Assembly: GCA_037178625.1 (NCBI GenBank)
Contig: CM074132.1
Coordinates: forward strand, 1,116,001 to 1,180,000
Reading direction: 5' to 3'
Length of the DNA: 64,000 bases
From: Skeletonema tropicum
Taxonomy: Eukaryota; Bacillariophyta; Thalassiosirophyceae; Thalassiosirales; Thalassiosiraceae
Every line of letters begins with the position of its first letter. Positions within the stretch are counted from its first letter, which is position 1. A program made the translations under genes and the position numbers. Below the pieces are notes generated by a model that did not search any database, was not told the origin of the DNA, and saw only the letters and a list, made by a program, of their open reading frames with translations. Positions 11,231 to 21,028 of the stretch are shown here, one piece after another.

Positions 11231-13815
11231 GATGTACTTGATGCTTGGAGGAAGAAGGTTTATGAGAGGAGGGTGAAGGTAGGTAAACAACTTTTGTTGA
11301 TGTATACTATGCTGACAGCGTCGACAATTATGTGTAGTGGAATGTTGTAGGAGCCATCAACCACTGAGTTGGTTTCGTCGTCAGAATCTACTGAAGCGGC
11401 CGCTTTTGGTGAATCTCTCCGCATAATTTTGGCGCGTCGGTATGTTTCCGATCGAGGGATGTCCTAAGTAATACGCCGTTAAGTAATACGAAAGTAATAC
11501 GCCGGCGCGTGCCGCGCATAAAAGTTGAAACATATGTTACCACCACCACTTTCGTAACAATCATGTAACGCAGCCACCATTTTAGGAGAAAGTCTTAGAA
11601 AGAGGTAATCCAATGATTCAAAGATAGCAACGGCCAAGCATGGGCCAAGGCTACTTTTACGCAGCCCAACTCACAACTCACAACATGATAGTCGACAATG
11701 ACCATGATGAGCGCTGCCGGCCGCCTCACCACCATGCCCTCTCGTCATCCTCAATATATCCTTGCCGTGTCCTTGATGTCCATCGCTGTGGTTCCAGAGG
11801 TTCGTGGTTAATCAGCGATAACCGCTGCAAGCGAAGAACATGGGGCTAGAAAAGGTAAGATTATTTTTGCATTAGTAATACCATTATTTCTCCCATTACA
11901 TAAGTTGATGAACTCACGAATGTTACAATGTGCGTTCATATATCACCGATCACATCTAGTTTGGATGAGAGTAGAGAGGAAAGACAGGCCGTTCAAAAGG
12001 AGTAGGTGTGAATGTTCCGCCATCGCAAGTGAAACAGTGGGTACTTTAAAATTTCTCTGTTATTTTATTAGAAGCCACCACCCGAAGTAGGACTCTTCAA
12101 TCGTCAATGCAGTCAGTTTCAAGCACTATATGCACGGAAAAATCTATGAGTGTCATTTAACCGTCCAGTCATTGTTATCGTGTGCTTTCGTGGACGGAAG
12201 TATCTACATTCCGCTGTATTCTGCCACACATTCCACGGCTCAGTGTATGACGTGGGCGCCATTTTCTATCTGCTAGCAACGAATGTGTTACAGATGCATC
12301 AATTGGGATGGGGGATGTACTATTTCCTCACGTGATTCTACCATCGTTTGCTCTTGTCCGCCTTTCCCTCTTCGAACTGCATAAGAAGGAAAGATTCTGC
12401 TGATTCATTATTGTGTAATCTGAGCTTGTACTTGCGAGGAATAACGGTTGGAAAGATGTCTGTTGCTGTCACTCTTTGAAGAAGTAACAAGTAAAACCAA
12501 TGATGAATAACGCAAAGTTTTGGAAAGAATCTAACTAACAAGCTCCGAGAGGGAGCGGCTGACAAGGACTTGCAGCTTGGAGAATTTATCCAGAGTAATA
12601 CGAATTAAAAGATTGATCTCGACTTTGTGTAACACCTTCACTTCGCAGGATAATTATTCGTCTTGAGCTGAACCTGTTATGTCAACGAAGATGGAATACG
12701 GATTCAATATTATATCCGACACAGAGATATGCTTCGCGACAATTCCAACAACAACCGTGGGGATCTCTTTCGCTAATTTCAATTATCTCAATCGGTATAA
12801 TTTTAATGTGTATTAAATTTTATTTCAATGTATTAATAAGATTATTATATATATATTTCAGAGCTTTTAGACAACACCAAGTGCGTGCTCGCAACAGAGA
12901 TACACTGATGACAGTTACAGGGCGCGTATACCATCAATATTCTCAACCGGGGAAGCGACGAGGAACTTAGAAAGTGCGGCGAGGAAGCATCATCAGCGGT
13001 GCAAATTTTGATTTCATTATAATATCGATCATTGATACAGAAGAGACAGCAACAACTCACTTTACTGCTTGGAAACACACATGTTGCAGAGGCTGATTGT
13101 CAGATGACGATGAACACAAAAAACGGTCGGAACAGTAAGGTCGGATGTTTTGACCTCTGTCGAGCGCGGCGATTCTACGGACGGAACATTACCGACTGCT
13201 TGTCTATCAATAATATCAAAATCTGAGCGCTGCACGGCAGTTTATTTGTAATGACCTGTTGGTGTTATTTCATTGAAGCGCAACGTTAGTACAATAACGA
13301 CATTTTTCGACGGACTGCAGATAAAATTCAATTTCAATTCGACAAAAAAACTGGCTATTTGCACGGGCGATGCGGTGCGCAGCGGATTAGAGCTTACCTG
13401 TGCGGTCGGCGAAATGAGATAGATTGCGGTTGTCGAGAAGGCATGGTGGATGTTAGCGGGTGGGCGGGGGTGGCAGACGAAGTTTCATCGTGGTGCTGTG
13501 CTGGGTGCTGGCTGCTGGCTGTTTGAATTTATGCGAGCGCAACCGTTTCATTTTGGCTTTAGTTTCTCGTAAGTAGATATTTCTCGTAAATGTTTCTTGA
13601 ATTACTAGATGGGAGTACTTCGCTTTTGAGCCAGGGCAGAATACGACCCTCGAGAGTGTCCGTTTTCGGATCGTATCTTTAGCTTTCTCGCGTCTACTTA
13701 CTTCACTTCGTTGAAGAAGAACTAAGAGAGTGCTCCAATAATACAAGGGATTGCTTACGGTGAGTGGTTCAGCAAGCCATGACACATACGCCCTGGGCGC
13801 GCTTGACGTCGCATC
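11231..13815. other. Gene-poor region, 2.6 kb
   Basis: Only short frames (under 80 codons) of unbiased composition occur and none resembles a known protein. The interval holds a small cluster of AGTAATACGCC repeats (11461-11506), AT-rich stretches around 12780-12860, and G+C-rich sequence near 13360-13480. A 133-codon minus-strand frame at 13453-13854 overlaps the start of the next plus-strand gene and has no family features. I see no RNA gene. Confidence 0.5.
11461..11510. repeat. AGTAATACGCC short direct repeats
   Basis: Three copies of AAGTAATACG(CC) occur within 50 bp (about 11467, 11480 and 11490), followed by a G+C-rich palindromic stretch GCCGGCGCGTGCCGCGC. The unit resembles the AGTAATGCCG repeats of the fold-back element at 31.7-32.2 kb. 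Confidence 0.6.
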
Positions 13816-14227
13816 ATGGTTGAGGGGAATAATATTGAAGTGCTGTGCGTACATCAGTCAAATTGTTGCTCATATATTATCCTTTCTTTCCTTTTTTGCA
13901 GACATTTCATCATGATCTTTGAGGTTGAATGCATGATTCGGTTCTTGGAAGCCTGCATGCAAGGAAATGGTGGGACAAGAAGGACTGTTCTATTTCTATC
14001 CTGAAATCCAAGACCCTCCCCCCAACGACAAATTTGCCATCGGTGATATCGGAAGAGCTGTGACATGGGATGATGTTCTTACAACGTTTAAAGCTGTGGC
14101 AAGAAATCGCAAGTTGGTCACTCACTTTTACGATCAAGGTCAATATGTTTCGAGGGATTTCACTTGGGTGGCAAGAATCTTTCCATCTTTTCATAGAGTA
14201 GGTACCGACCAACGTATCAACCGATAG
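13816..14227 (+). CDS. Unknown small-protein family, copy 1, with one +1 frame change
   Basis: The downstream part (ATG at 13967, 86 residues) contains NDKFAIGDIGRAVTWDDVLTTFKAVARNRKL. It aligns well with NDTFQIGKVGQKIELEDILSTFRAVSKHKL of the minus-strand gene at 14511-14867. Upstream, frame 1 encodes MVEGNNIEVL and, after a likely 57-bp intron (GTGCGT at 13845 to TTTTGCAG at 13901), RFLEACMQGN. This matches the partner's QLLDWAMKNVGKEG only if one base is skipped near 13965. The homology is visible in the sequence; the function is unknown. The alternative is a truncated gene starting at 13967. Confidence 0.5.
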
Positions 14228-14510
14228 AGGTACACGGCATCCGCAAGTGTGCTTTCGATCAGGGTCCTTTCAGCACAAGGATAAATAAATGAATGCAGTA
14301 TATGCGTCATGACCAGCCAGTTTATTGAAAAATATATGATCTTACTTGATATTACTTCATGTTCAAAGAATATATAAAAAGAATATTTTTTTCTTTTCAT
14401 CACAACATATGCAGATGAATATGTATTCTCAATACAGCGGTATATTACATTCACCTCCTACGAAGGCAAACTCTACACAGCAGCAGACGATGACCTCTAA
14501 AATCAGCCCG

Positions 14511-14867
14511 TTAGGAACCCCAGATCATTTCGATAGTCTTACCATCCTTGCTCACCCTAAATCCTTCGTGATAATATGACCTATCGCCACATTCCTGCAC
14601 CTGACAGAGAAGCTTGTGCTTCGATACAGCACGGAAGGTCGACAGAATATCTTCCAGCTCAATTTTTTGTCCTACTTTTCCAATTTGAAAGGTATCATTA
14701 GTTTTAGTCTCGTGGAGCTTATCGTAGAGTTGTTGGCTGACAAAAGGATTGTGATCGATGATGCCGCAATCAATGTAGCAAGGTCCCTCTTTTCCTACGT
14801 TTTTCATCGCCCAATCGAGGAGCTGAGCGTAGTGCTTGATCTGAATAATTCCCATTGTATTATGCAA
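14511..14867 (-). CDS. Unknown small-protein family, copy 2 (intact)
   Basis: 118 residues, or 114 from the second Met. No signal peptide or membrane segment. The core IGKVGQKIELEDILSTFRAV is shared with the convergent plus-strand copy at 13816-14227. Both keep a predicted helix followed by a Tyr/Gly-rich strand region (GDRSYYHEGFRVSKDG versus GQYVSRDFTWVARIF). I do not recognise the family. The intact copy shows what the frame of the other copy should be. The two genes end 283 bp apart and point at each other, consistent with an inverted duplication. Confidence 0.55.
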   Translation of the reverse strand: MHNTMGIIQIKHYAQLLDWAMKNVGKEGPCYIDCGIIDHNPFVSQQLYDKLHETKTNDTFQIGKVGQKIELEDILSTFRAVSKHKLLCQVQECGDRSYYHEGFRVSKDGKTIEMIWGS

Positions 14868-15323
14868 TTGTCGGGCTGTATATAAATGATGATGAATTCG
14901 ACGATAATAAGAAGTAACAACACCTCGAGCACAAGGTACTGATGGTATCCTTGATATCTTATGTTGCGTGTGGTTGTGGTGTCATCGAGCATCGAGCTCA
15001 AAGAAACGAAAGGTAGCGAAGGCCAGGGATTCTTTTGCGAAGGCAGACACTGCCTGATTGGGAGATATAGGGCCAGGTACCAAGGACTCCCGTTTCTGGC
15101 ACCGTATCTTCTGATCGGCATCAAAGAACGCAAATTAATAATTGAAATTTCATCATGGCAAAATTTCACGTGTAGGTGTCAACTAAAACACAACATAGAC
15201 CACTACAACAGAATAAAGAATCCGGGTATGTACTACAAACGGACTCTAGTCTTCATAGCATCATATAATCTTCGTCCCCACTCAGGCATATTGACATCCT
15301 TCTCTCCAACCATCAAGTTAAAA
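14868..15323. other. Intergenic promoter region of the malate dehydrogenase gene
   Basis: 455 bp shared by two divergent genes. The malate dehydrogenase frame stays open back to 14961, but that extension has no family features and reads like an untranslated leader. Nothing else is recognised. Confidence 0.5.
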
Positions 15324-16758
15324 ATGACCGCCGCCGCCATCAAAGAAGAACTCCTCTCCATCATCGGCAAAAACCCAGAGGGTCACAAAGATGCAGCCGT
15401 CCGTTCCACCTTCGCCTCCAAGCTCGAAGAATACTCCAAAGCCGAGGGTGCCGATCCAAACGATGTCATCTTTACGATCGGTAAAGCTGTCTTTGGTGTC
15501 GACTTGCCAGATCCCAAAAAGGCCAAAACAAATGGAAGCAGCAAAGAGGAGGAACTCCCCATTGTTGACTTTGATTACATGAAAGAATTCATGAAGGAAG
15601 TCTTCCTTTCTTATGGAGTTACCCCCGAACGTGCGGAGGTTTGCTCCTGATGTTCTTATTGAGGCGGACAAGCGTGGAATTGACTCACATGGTCTTGGCC
15701 GTCTAAAGCCCATTTATTGTGATCGTATGGACAATGGTATTTTGTGGCCAGAGAAGCCCATTGATGTTATTACGGAGAGTGAGACTACTGCATTAGTGGA
15801 TGGTAATTTGGGCTTGGGGCTTTATATTGGACCACATTGTATGCAGATGGCGATTGATAAGGCGAAGAAGTATGGAGTTGGGTTTGTCGCATGTAGAAAT
15901 TCGACTCATTATGGTATTGCGGGGTATTATGCTACCATGGCTACTGATCAGGGATGTATTGGATTCACTGGAACGAATGCTCGTCCTTCTATTGCTCCTA
16001 CGTTTGGAGTGGAGCCTATGATGGTAAGTTTGTTGCTGTTTGTTTCCAACTTTTCTAATAAAACATATCATCATCTGATAGTCTATGCCTCTCGCTTCAA
16101 ACAGGGTACAAATCCATTAGTATTCGGTCTTCCATCAACAGATGACTTTCCCCTTTGTAATTGATTGCGCTACATCTGTCAATCAGCGTGGTAAGATTGA
16201 AAAATACGCAAGAGACGGCGTTGATACACCTGCAGGTGCCGTCATCGATGATCAGGGAATTGAAAGGACAGACACAGAGGGTATCTTGAGGGATATGGTG
16301 CTTGGAAAGTGTGCACTGACCCCAGTTGGTGGCGCTGGTGACAAAATGGGCGGATACAAAGGATTCGGATGGGCTGCTACCTGTTGAACTTCTGTGCACA
16401 GCTCTTCAATCTGGACCTTGGGGTGAAGACATTTGTGGAGTTGATAGGGCGACTGGCAAGCCCAAACCTATGCCTCTTGGCCATTTCTTCCTTGCAATTG
16501 ATATTGAGAAAATTTGTCCTTTGGATACCTTTAAGAAGAATACTAGGTGAATTTTTGAAAGCACTAAGGGAGAGCAAGAAAGCTCCAACTGGTCCTGGAA
16601 GGATTTGGACTGCTGGAGAACCAGAGAATGATGCGAGAGTTTCAAGGACTGCTCAGGGTGGAATGAAGGTAGTTGTTCCTTTGCAGAAGAACATGATTGA
16701 TTTGCGAAACAACAGACCTGGATTGAAGGAGAAATACCCGAAGCTTCCATTTGAGTAA
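15324..16758 (+). CDS. Malate/L-lactate dehydrogenase (Ldh2/MDH2 family), one intron and four +1 frame changes
   Basis: The ATG at 15324 (context AAAATGACC) opens a frame with a 75-residue acidic extension, then LPIVDFDYMKEFMKEVF. The conserved NAD(P)-dependent Ldh2-type core follows across frames: DVLIEADKRGIDSHGLGRL (catalytic-region SHG), CRNSTHYGIAGYY, GTNARPSIAPTFGVEPM, GTNPLVFGLPS, DCATSVNQRGKIE, GGYKGFGWAAT and GEPENDARV. An 81-bp in-frame intron, 16024-16104 (GTAAGT...CAG), joins PMM to GTNP exactly as in the family. Four joins need one skipped base each: about 15642-15650, 16150-16153, 16378-16387 and 16545-16550. The enzyme reduces 2-oxoacids such as oxaloacetate or pyruvate; the exact substrate is not readable. 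There is no organelle presequence, so it is probably cytosolic. Confidence 0.85.
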
Positions 16759-16967
16759 GTTATGCTATTATTTGTCTACTTGAATCAGAGGTTTGCACAA
16801 ATAGCCTTGCTTGTGCGTAACAATAGAGGATTCATCTAAATTAAAGATATATTCATGTTAAATGCTGTTGTTGTTGAGCTCCAGACCATCACATATTGTT
16901 TCATCATAGTAAATCTGTGTTGCACGAGCATATAATTTTGCAAATCAATCTCTCCATATCTTAACCA

Positions 16968-17336
16968 TCATGAGTCATCCTTCATTGATCGTCTCTTAGC
17001 ATTGCAACTCTTCGAGCAACAAGTAACTTCATCCCACGAGCGCTCCCACTTCTTTCGCCATGTAAATGGTCGATTGCACACAACACAAATCTTCTCTGGC
17101 AAGTTGGATTTACTTGGTTTCTTCTCCTTCTTGCCGCTATTACCTCCTCGACCTCTGCCAAATAATCTTGTTGATATTCTGCTGGGTGATGATCCAATTG
17201 ATGGTATTGTTGAGTGTGCTACAGGTGCGGATGGGAGTAGAAATGATGAGCAGCAGCTCCGACTGATGAGAGAAGATGAGCTTGCTAAGAGCAAAGCCGA
17301 TGCTACCAATTGCAACCTTTGAACTTGTCGCTTCAT
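16968..17336 (-). CDS. DUF2256 zinc-ribbon-like protein with an N-terminal targeting extension
   Basis: 122 residues. The C-terminal 45 match the small bacterial DUF2256 family: LPEKICVVCNRPFTWRKKWERSWDEVTCCSKSCNAKRR, here split by its four Cys (CVVC and CCSKSC), a probable zinc site. In bacteria and cyanobacteria DUF2256 is a stand-alone protein of about 50 residues, often near photolyase/cryptochrome genes; its biochemical role is not known. The added N-terminus (MKRQVQRLQLVASALLLASS) is a signal peptide followed by a Ser/Arg-rich, transit-like stretch ending in RLFGRGRGG. Plastid import of a cyanobacterial-type protein is therefore likely, though inferred. Confidence 0.8.
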   Translation of the reverse strand: MKRQVQRLQLVASALLLASSSSLISRSCCSSFLLPSAPVAHSTIPSIGSSPSRISTRLFGRGRGGNSGKKEKKPSKSNLPEKICVVCNRPFTWRKKWERSWDEVTCCSKSCNAKRRSMKDDS

Positions 17337-17793
17337 GATATTGCTTTGAACAATGTCAGCCGTCTACAGGTCGTCGAGTTGGAATCAGCGTGCGATGTAA
17401 CAACGCACAATACTTGAGCTCACATAGTAATATGTATCGAATTGCCGATGGTATATATTTAAGTAGCATACATCTATTGTATGATGTGTGAGGTGGCACT
17501 ACTTCTTATGTGGTACCTATGTGGCAGTATTTGGCGGGCATATCGTCGGCGGCATCAAATTCCTCTTCGATCGACAATTCTTCTTTTGCAAGCGGCTTTT
17601 GCGTAGGAATTCTACTGCGGAAATAGTACCCACAAAGGCGGGAAGTTCAAACGACGCCAATGAACTGAAAATGTTCTTCGTTTCCTCTCATAACATAATT
17701 TATGTTCTTCACAATCAATTCACTTGCGTTGCTACCATACTGCAATAAAGGACGTCCACTGGAGCATCTCAAACAATCGACAACTACAATACA
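17337..17793. other. Intergenic spacer, divergent promoters
   Basis: 457 bp between DUF2256 (minus) and peptidase E (plus). TATATATTTAAG at about 17451-17462 could be a TATA-like element, but its position fits neither start closely. Nothing else is recognised. Confidence 0.4.
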
Positions 17794-18933
17794 ATGGTAC
17801 TACTTCCACGCCCTCGCGCAAGCAGCGCCGGCCTTTCAATGTCAATGCCCTCAAGCTCCATTGTACCATGTCCACCATTGCGAAGGCCCTTCCAACACAA
17901 AACACCAACCAACAACAAACTCAAAGGCTTCTTTGCCGGATCAGGAAGTGATTCAATGAGTAACCCCTACATAGCACGTGCGGTAGTCGACTTGACAGAA
18001 CATTCGTCTCCAAGCGATGTGTCACTATTGTACATTGGTACTGCAAGTTATGATATTCCCAAGTTTCGAAGGAATCAAACTAATGCGTTTATTGATCTAG
18101 GATGTGATGTTACCTCATTGGATGTGGCCAATCAGCGTCCTAATCCAGAGGAGATGGAGGAGGCTGTGGATAATGCGGATATCATTCTAGTGAGTGGTGG
18201 GAATACGCTGTATGCCCTAGACAGATGGAGATACTTGGGATTGGATGGACTGCTACGAACAGCTGCAGAACGTGGGACGGTCATGGCGGGTGGATCGGCA
18301 GGTGCAATATGTTGGTTTGATTCAGGACATTCGGATTCGGCTGATCCTGACACATATCGACAATACAAGCTGGACAAATTCAAACATGGTGAACCTGAAA
18401 AGAACGCAGGCAACAACAATAACAATAATCCATTTGCGTACTACTCTGGAAACGCACAAGAAGGAGATTCCAAGGAAGAGTGGTCTTATATAAAAGTGGA
18501 AGGGTTGGGCATTTGGCCAGGGATGATATGTCCTCACTATGATCGAATTCAAAGTAATGGGTCGCCTCGAATGGAGGACTTTGATCAAATGCTGAAACAA
18601 TTTGGTCCCTATGAGTTGGGATTAGGTATTGACCACAATTCTGCATTGGAAGTGGTTGGAGATACTTTCAGAGTTGTGTCTATTCCTGGAGAGGCGGGAT
18701 CTGTTCCTGTGTCGAATAACGACGACGAAGAAGATGGAAATGGTGGAACAACATTTGTTCCTGGTGTATGGCTGAAATATGTAGATGAAGCGGGCAATGT
18801 ACAGAAACAAGTGTGCCCAAGAAGCGGATCATTATCAGATCTATTGCAAGAGGTGAATGATCCTGTGAAACACATTATGGTAGATGAACGAGTCGACTTG
18901 TGTCGGAAAGAGAATCCATTGCTTAGAGATTGA
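17794..18933 (+). CDS. Peptidase family S51 (peptidase E/cyanophycinase-like)
   Basis: 379 residues without an intron. The core begins near residue 70 (VSLLYIGTASYD) and holds ADIILVSGGNTLYALDRW and the nucleophile elbow AGGSAGAICWFDSGHSDS (Ser near residue 167), the S51 signature of aspartyl dipeptidase. IKVEGLGIWPGMICPHYD and LGLGIDHNSALEV supply the catalytic His region. The enzyme should hydrolyse Asp-X dipeptides. The first 65 residues are Ser/Pro/Arg-rich, more than bacterial PepE has, and might be a targeting sequence. An Asn-rich insert (GNNNNNNPF) and an acidic loop (NNDDEEDGNGG) are unusual additions. An ATG at 17956 before SNPYIARA is an alternative start closer to the usual family length. 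Confidence 0.85.
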   Translation: MVLLPRPRASSAGLSMSMPSSSIVPCPPLRRPFQHKTPTNNKLKGFFAGSGSDSMSNPYIARAVVDLTEHSSPSDVSLLYIGTASYDIPKFRRNQTNAFIDLGCDVTSLDVANQRPNPEEMEEAVDNADIILVSGGNTLYALDRWRYLGLDGLLRTAAERGTVMAGGSAGAICWFDSGHSDSADPDTYRQYKLDKFKHGEPEKNAGNNNNNNPFAYYSGNAQEGDSKEEWSYIKVEGLGIWPGMICPHYDRIQSNGSPRMEDFDQMLKQFGPYELGLGIDHNSALEVVGDTFRVVSIPGEAGSVPVSNNDDEEDGNGGTTFVPGVWLKYVDEAGNVQKQVCPRSGSLSDLLQEVNDPVKHIMVDERVDLCRKENPLLRD

Positions 18934-19010
18934 TCACATACTTCATCATGTTGTATTATAATAACAGTTTTATATATAAATCATAGAATGATCTCTGTAA
19001 AACAACCCAG

Positions 19011-19790
19011 TCATCTTCTTCCACCTGAACCACTACCCCTCATCACACCAACCTTGGCATTCACACCCTCCTCCGTCGAAAAGATACTCTTCCCACCCAC
19101 CTTTTTCTTCTTACTTGTCTTACTCGCAAACGACTTCCAATCGTTGGCACGCTTGGTCTGCTCCTTTTCCTTTTGCTTGGCACGGAATTTGGATTTGAGA
19201 GATTTGGCCGCACGTTGCTTCTTTTGACGTTGGGCGTCCGTGTCGGAATCGAGTGGGATGAGATGATTGGGTAATTCAAATGTTGTGGGAGAGGAGCAGT
19301 CTTCGGATTTTTTCTTCTTTTTCTTCTTCTTTTCGGTTGGTTGTGCTGCTGCTGCTCCTGCTGTTGTGGCTGATGGTTTGTCAATAACGTCATTATCTTC
19401 ACCACTTTTCAGATTTGCTATTGGGATTGTAGATTTGTGATTCGATTTTACAACCGGTTGAAATGAACCCAGATCTGGTGCCTCTGCCAAATTGCTTGTG
19501 CCAACGTTATCCGTGAATGTAGACTGTGCAGTATAACTAACTGACGACTGCTGCTGTTCACTACTTGATTCATCAACATGTTGATCCAAAGAATGCGGCT
19601 CTCCAATAATTGGTTGATGTTCAGCTGTGGGCGCTGATGTTGCCGCCGCTTCATTATTATTCGATTTCTCCTGCTCTTCGAGAGCAATGAGTTGAAGTAA
19701 ATCTTCTCGCAGTTGCAGTAGCGATGGCTCGTCGGGACTGGCCGCTATCAATGCGTCTACTTCGGCTAATTGAGACTGTGCGTCTGACAT
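19011..19790 (-). CDS. SPF30/SMNDC1-like splicing-factor relative lacking a Tudor domain
   Basis: 259 residues, single exon. The N-terminal 45 residues (LAEVDALIAASPDEPSLLQL, then REDLLQLIALEE) match the helical start of SPF30. The C-terminus (KRANDWKSFASK, GGKSIFSTEEGVNAKVGVM) matches its conserved tail (KWQQF...SIFASPESVTGKVGV). SPF30 normally has a Tudor domain between these parts that binds dimethylarginine on Sm proteins and aids tri-snRNP recruitment. Here the middle is Ser/Gln/Ala-rich followed by a run of nine Lys, with no aromatic-cage Tudor sequence. Either the domain was lost or this is a paralogue with only the end motifs. Its stop is 77 bp from the stop of convergent peptidase E. 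Confidence 0.65.
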   Translation of the reverse strand: MSDAQSQLAEVDALIAASPDEPSLLQLREDLLQLIALEEQEKSNNNEAAATSAPTAEHQPIIGEPHSLDQHVDESSSEQQQSSVSYTAQSTFTDNVGTSNLAEAPDLGSFQPVVKSNHKSTIPIANLKSGEDNDVIDKPSATTAGAAAAQPTEKKKKKKKKSEDCSSPTTFELPNHLIPLDSDTDAQRQKKQRAAKSLKSKFRAKQKEKEQTKRANDWKSFASKTSKKKKVGGKSIFSTEEGVNAKVGVMRGSGSGGRR

Positions 19791-20033
19791 TGTTGAGGAC
19801 TATTACCTATTGTTTCAATAGAAGCCACCGCTAGCTGCTTTCTGCTTTGCTGCTATTGCTGTTGGCTGTTGAATCCTCAAAGACTCTCTAGAGTGTAAAC
19901 TTAACAGAGCTCTACCTATAAGAACGAATACAACGTAACGTCTGTCCGGATAAATTTTGACACTAGTAAAATCAACGAGCGTTGACCTTCGGCTGTTCGC
20001 CTTCCCCTCGTATTCAAACTTGATAAAACCACC

Positions 20034-20658
20034 ATGTTTGCCACCCTAGGACGAAGAACCGCCCTCCACGCCGCCCGTCGCACGGCCCAACAACAGGCCA
20101 AGCGTCGCATGGGAGGCGGAGCAGCTGCTGCACCTGAATGGACTGGAATTGATAAAGTTGTCCGAGGATATTTTCCCAAGGATGAGGATAGTGAGTTCAT
20201 TTCATTGGCTTTTTTTTTCATTGTTCGCCGATTGGCAGATAGAGCGATGTTGTTATGGAGATGGATTGGAGTAGATTGTCATTGAATAATATTTGACAAA
20301 ATTTATTGCCATGGGCTCATTCTAATCATTATTTTATTTCTCTCTTGCCTCCCTCTGGAATGATTCCTCCTCTCAAACTCTCACAATTATATATTGGGTT
20401 AAATAAATAAACAATACCAACACTATCATAATCAAAACAGTGGTAGTTGCCATCTCCGGAGGATACCTAGGACTCTTCCTCCTCTTCAAAATTAAATCTG
20501 CCCTCTCCGGCTCACCAGAAGAAGAAGCTGCACCAGCCTCAGCCGCCGCCCCGGCAGCCAGTGCGGGTGAAATTCCCGATGTAGATTCAGAAGAGTTTGG
20601 TGCCTTTTTGGAGAGTGAGGAGAATGTTGCCAAGCTTGTGGAATCGTTTGAGAAGTAA
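20034..20658 (+). CDS. Small mitochondrial inner-membrane-type protein, two exons
   Basis: Exon 1 is 20034-20190 and exon 2 is 20441-20658, with a 250-bp GTGAGT...CAG intron; the spliced product is 124 residues. The N-terminus (MFATLGRRTALHAARRTAQQ, then QAKRRMGGGAAAAPEW) is a typical Arg/Ala-rich mitochondrial presequence. GIDKVVRGYFPKDEDM follows, then one membrane span (VVVAISGGYLGLFLLFKI) and an acidic Ala-rich tail ending in EENVAKLVESFEK. The arrangement recalls small accessory subunits of respiratory complexes or ATP synthase, but I do not recognise a named family. Intron retention would end the product in the intron. Confidence 0.65.
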
Positions 20659-21028
20659 GAGTGTGGAGGGGGATTATTCGTTGGGAGAGTATTATATATA
20701 CTGGGGTGTGGATTTGAGAGTTTATTTATTAATAATGAATTTGGCCAATGCCTCGTTTGTAGAGTATGATGGAGAGCTTTGTTAACAACTTAAACATTAC
20801 CATCTAATGTTTTGGAATATTGATTCATCTGTTTCCTACTCTATTCTTCTTTTGTGAATTGCTGTAAATATTATTGCTGTTTTGGGTGCGTATCGCCGTA
20901 GGAAACTCTACTAGTAAGAGCAGGAATTCATTCTTGTAGAAGACAATACTCAATGCGTTAATCCTCTAGAGGGGGAGAAGGACATGAAGTCAAGTTCTAC
21001 TTTGATTAAGCAACGGCAAACTACTTCT
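20659..21028. other. Intergenic spacer between convergent genes
   Basis: 370 bp holding the 3' flanks of the small mitochondrial protein and BMS1. It is AT-rich with no recognisable feature. Confidence 0.5.

Noticed and set aside
11640..12565. Several 60-75 codon frames in the gene-poor region
   Set aside because: Length and composition are as expected by chance, with no targeting signal, domain or splice-joined partner.
13453..13854. 133-codon minus-strand open frame
   Set aside because: It overlaps the start of the plus-strand small-protein gene, has no family features or targeting signal, and its composition looks like antisense of low-complexity sequence.
14961..15323. 121-codon in-frame upstream extension of malate dehydrogenase
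   Set aside because: No similarity to the family and no transit-peptide character; the ATG at 15324 has a better context.
15648..16550. Spliced introns as the cause of the malate dehydrogenase frame changes
   Set aside because: No GT-AG pair of plausible length sits at the joins, and conserved residues run up to both sides with at most one base between; only 16024-16104 is a real intron.
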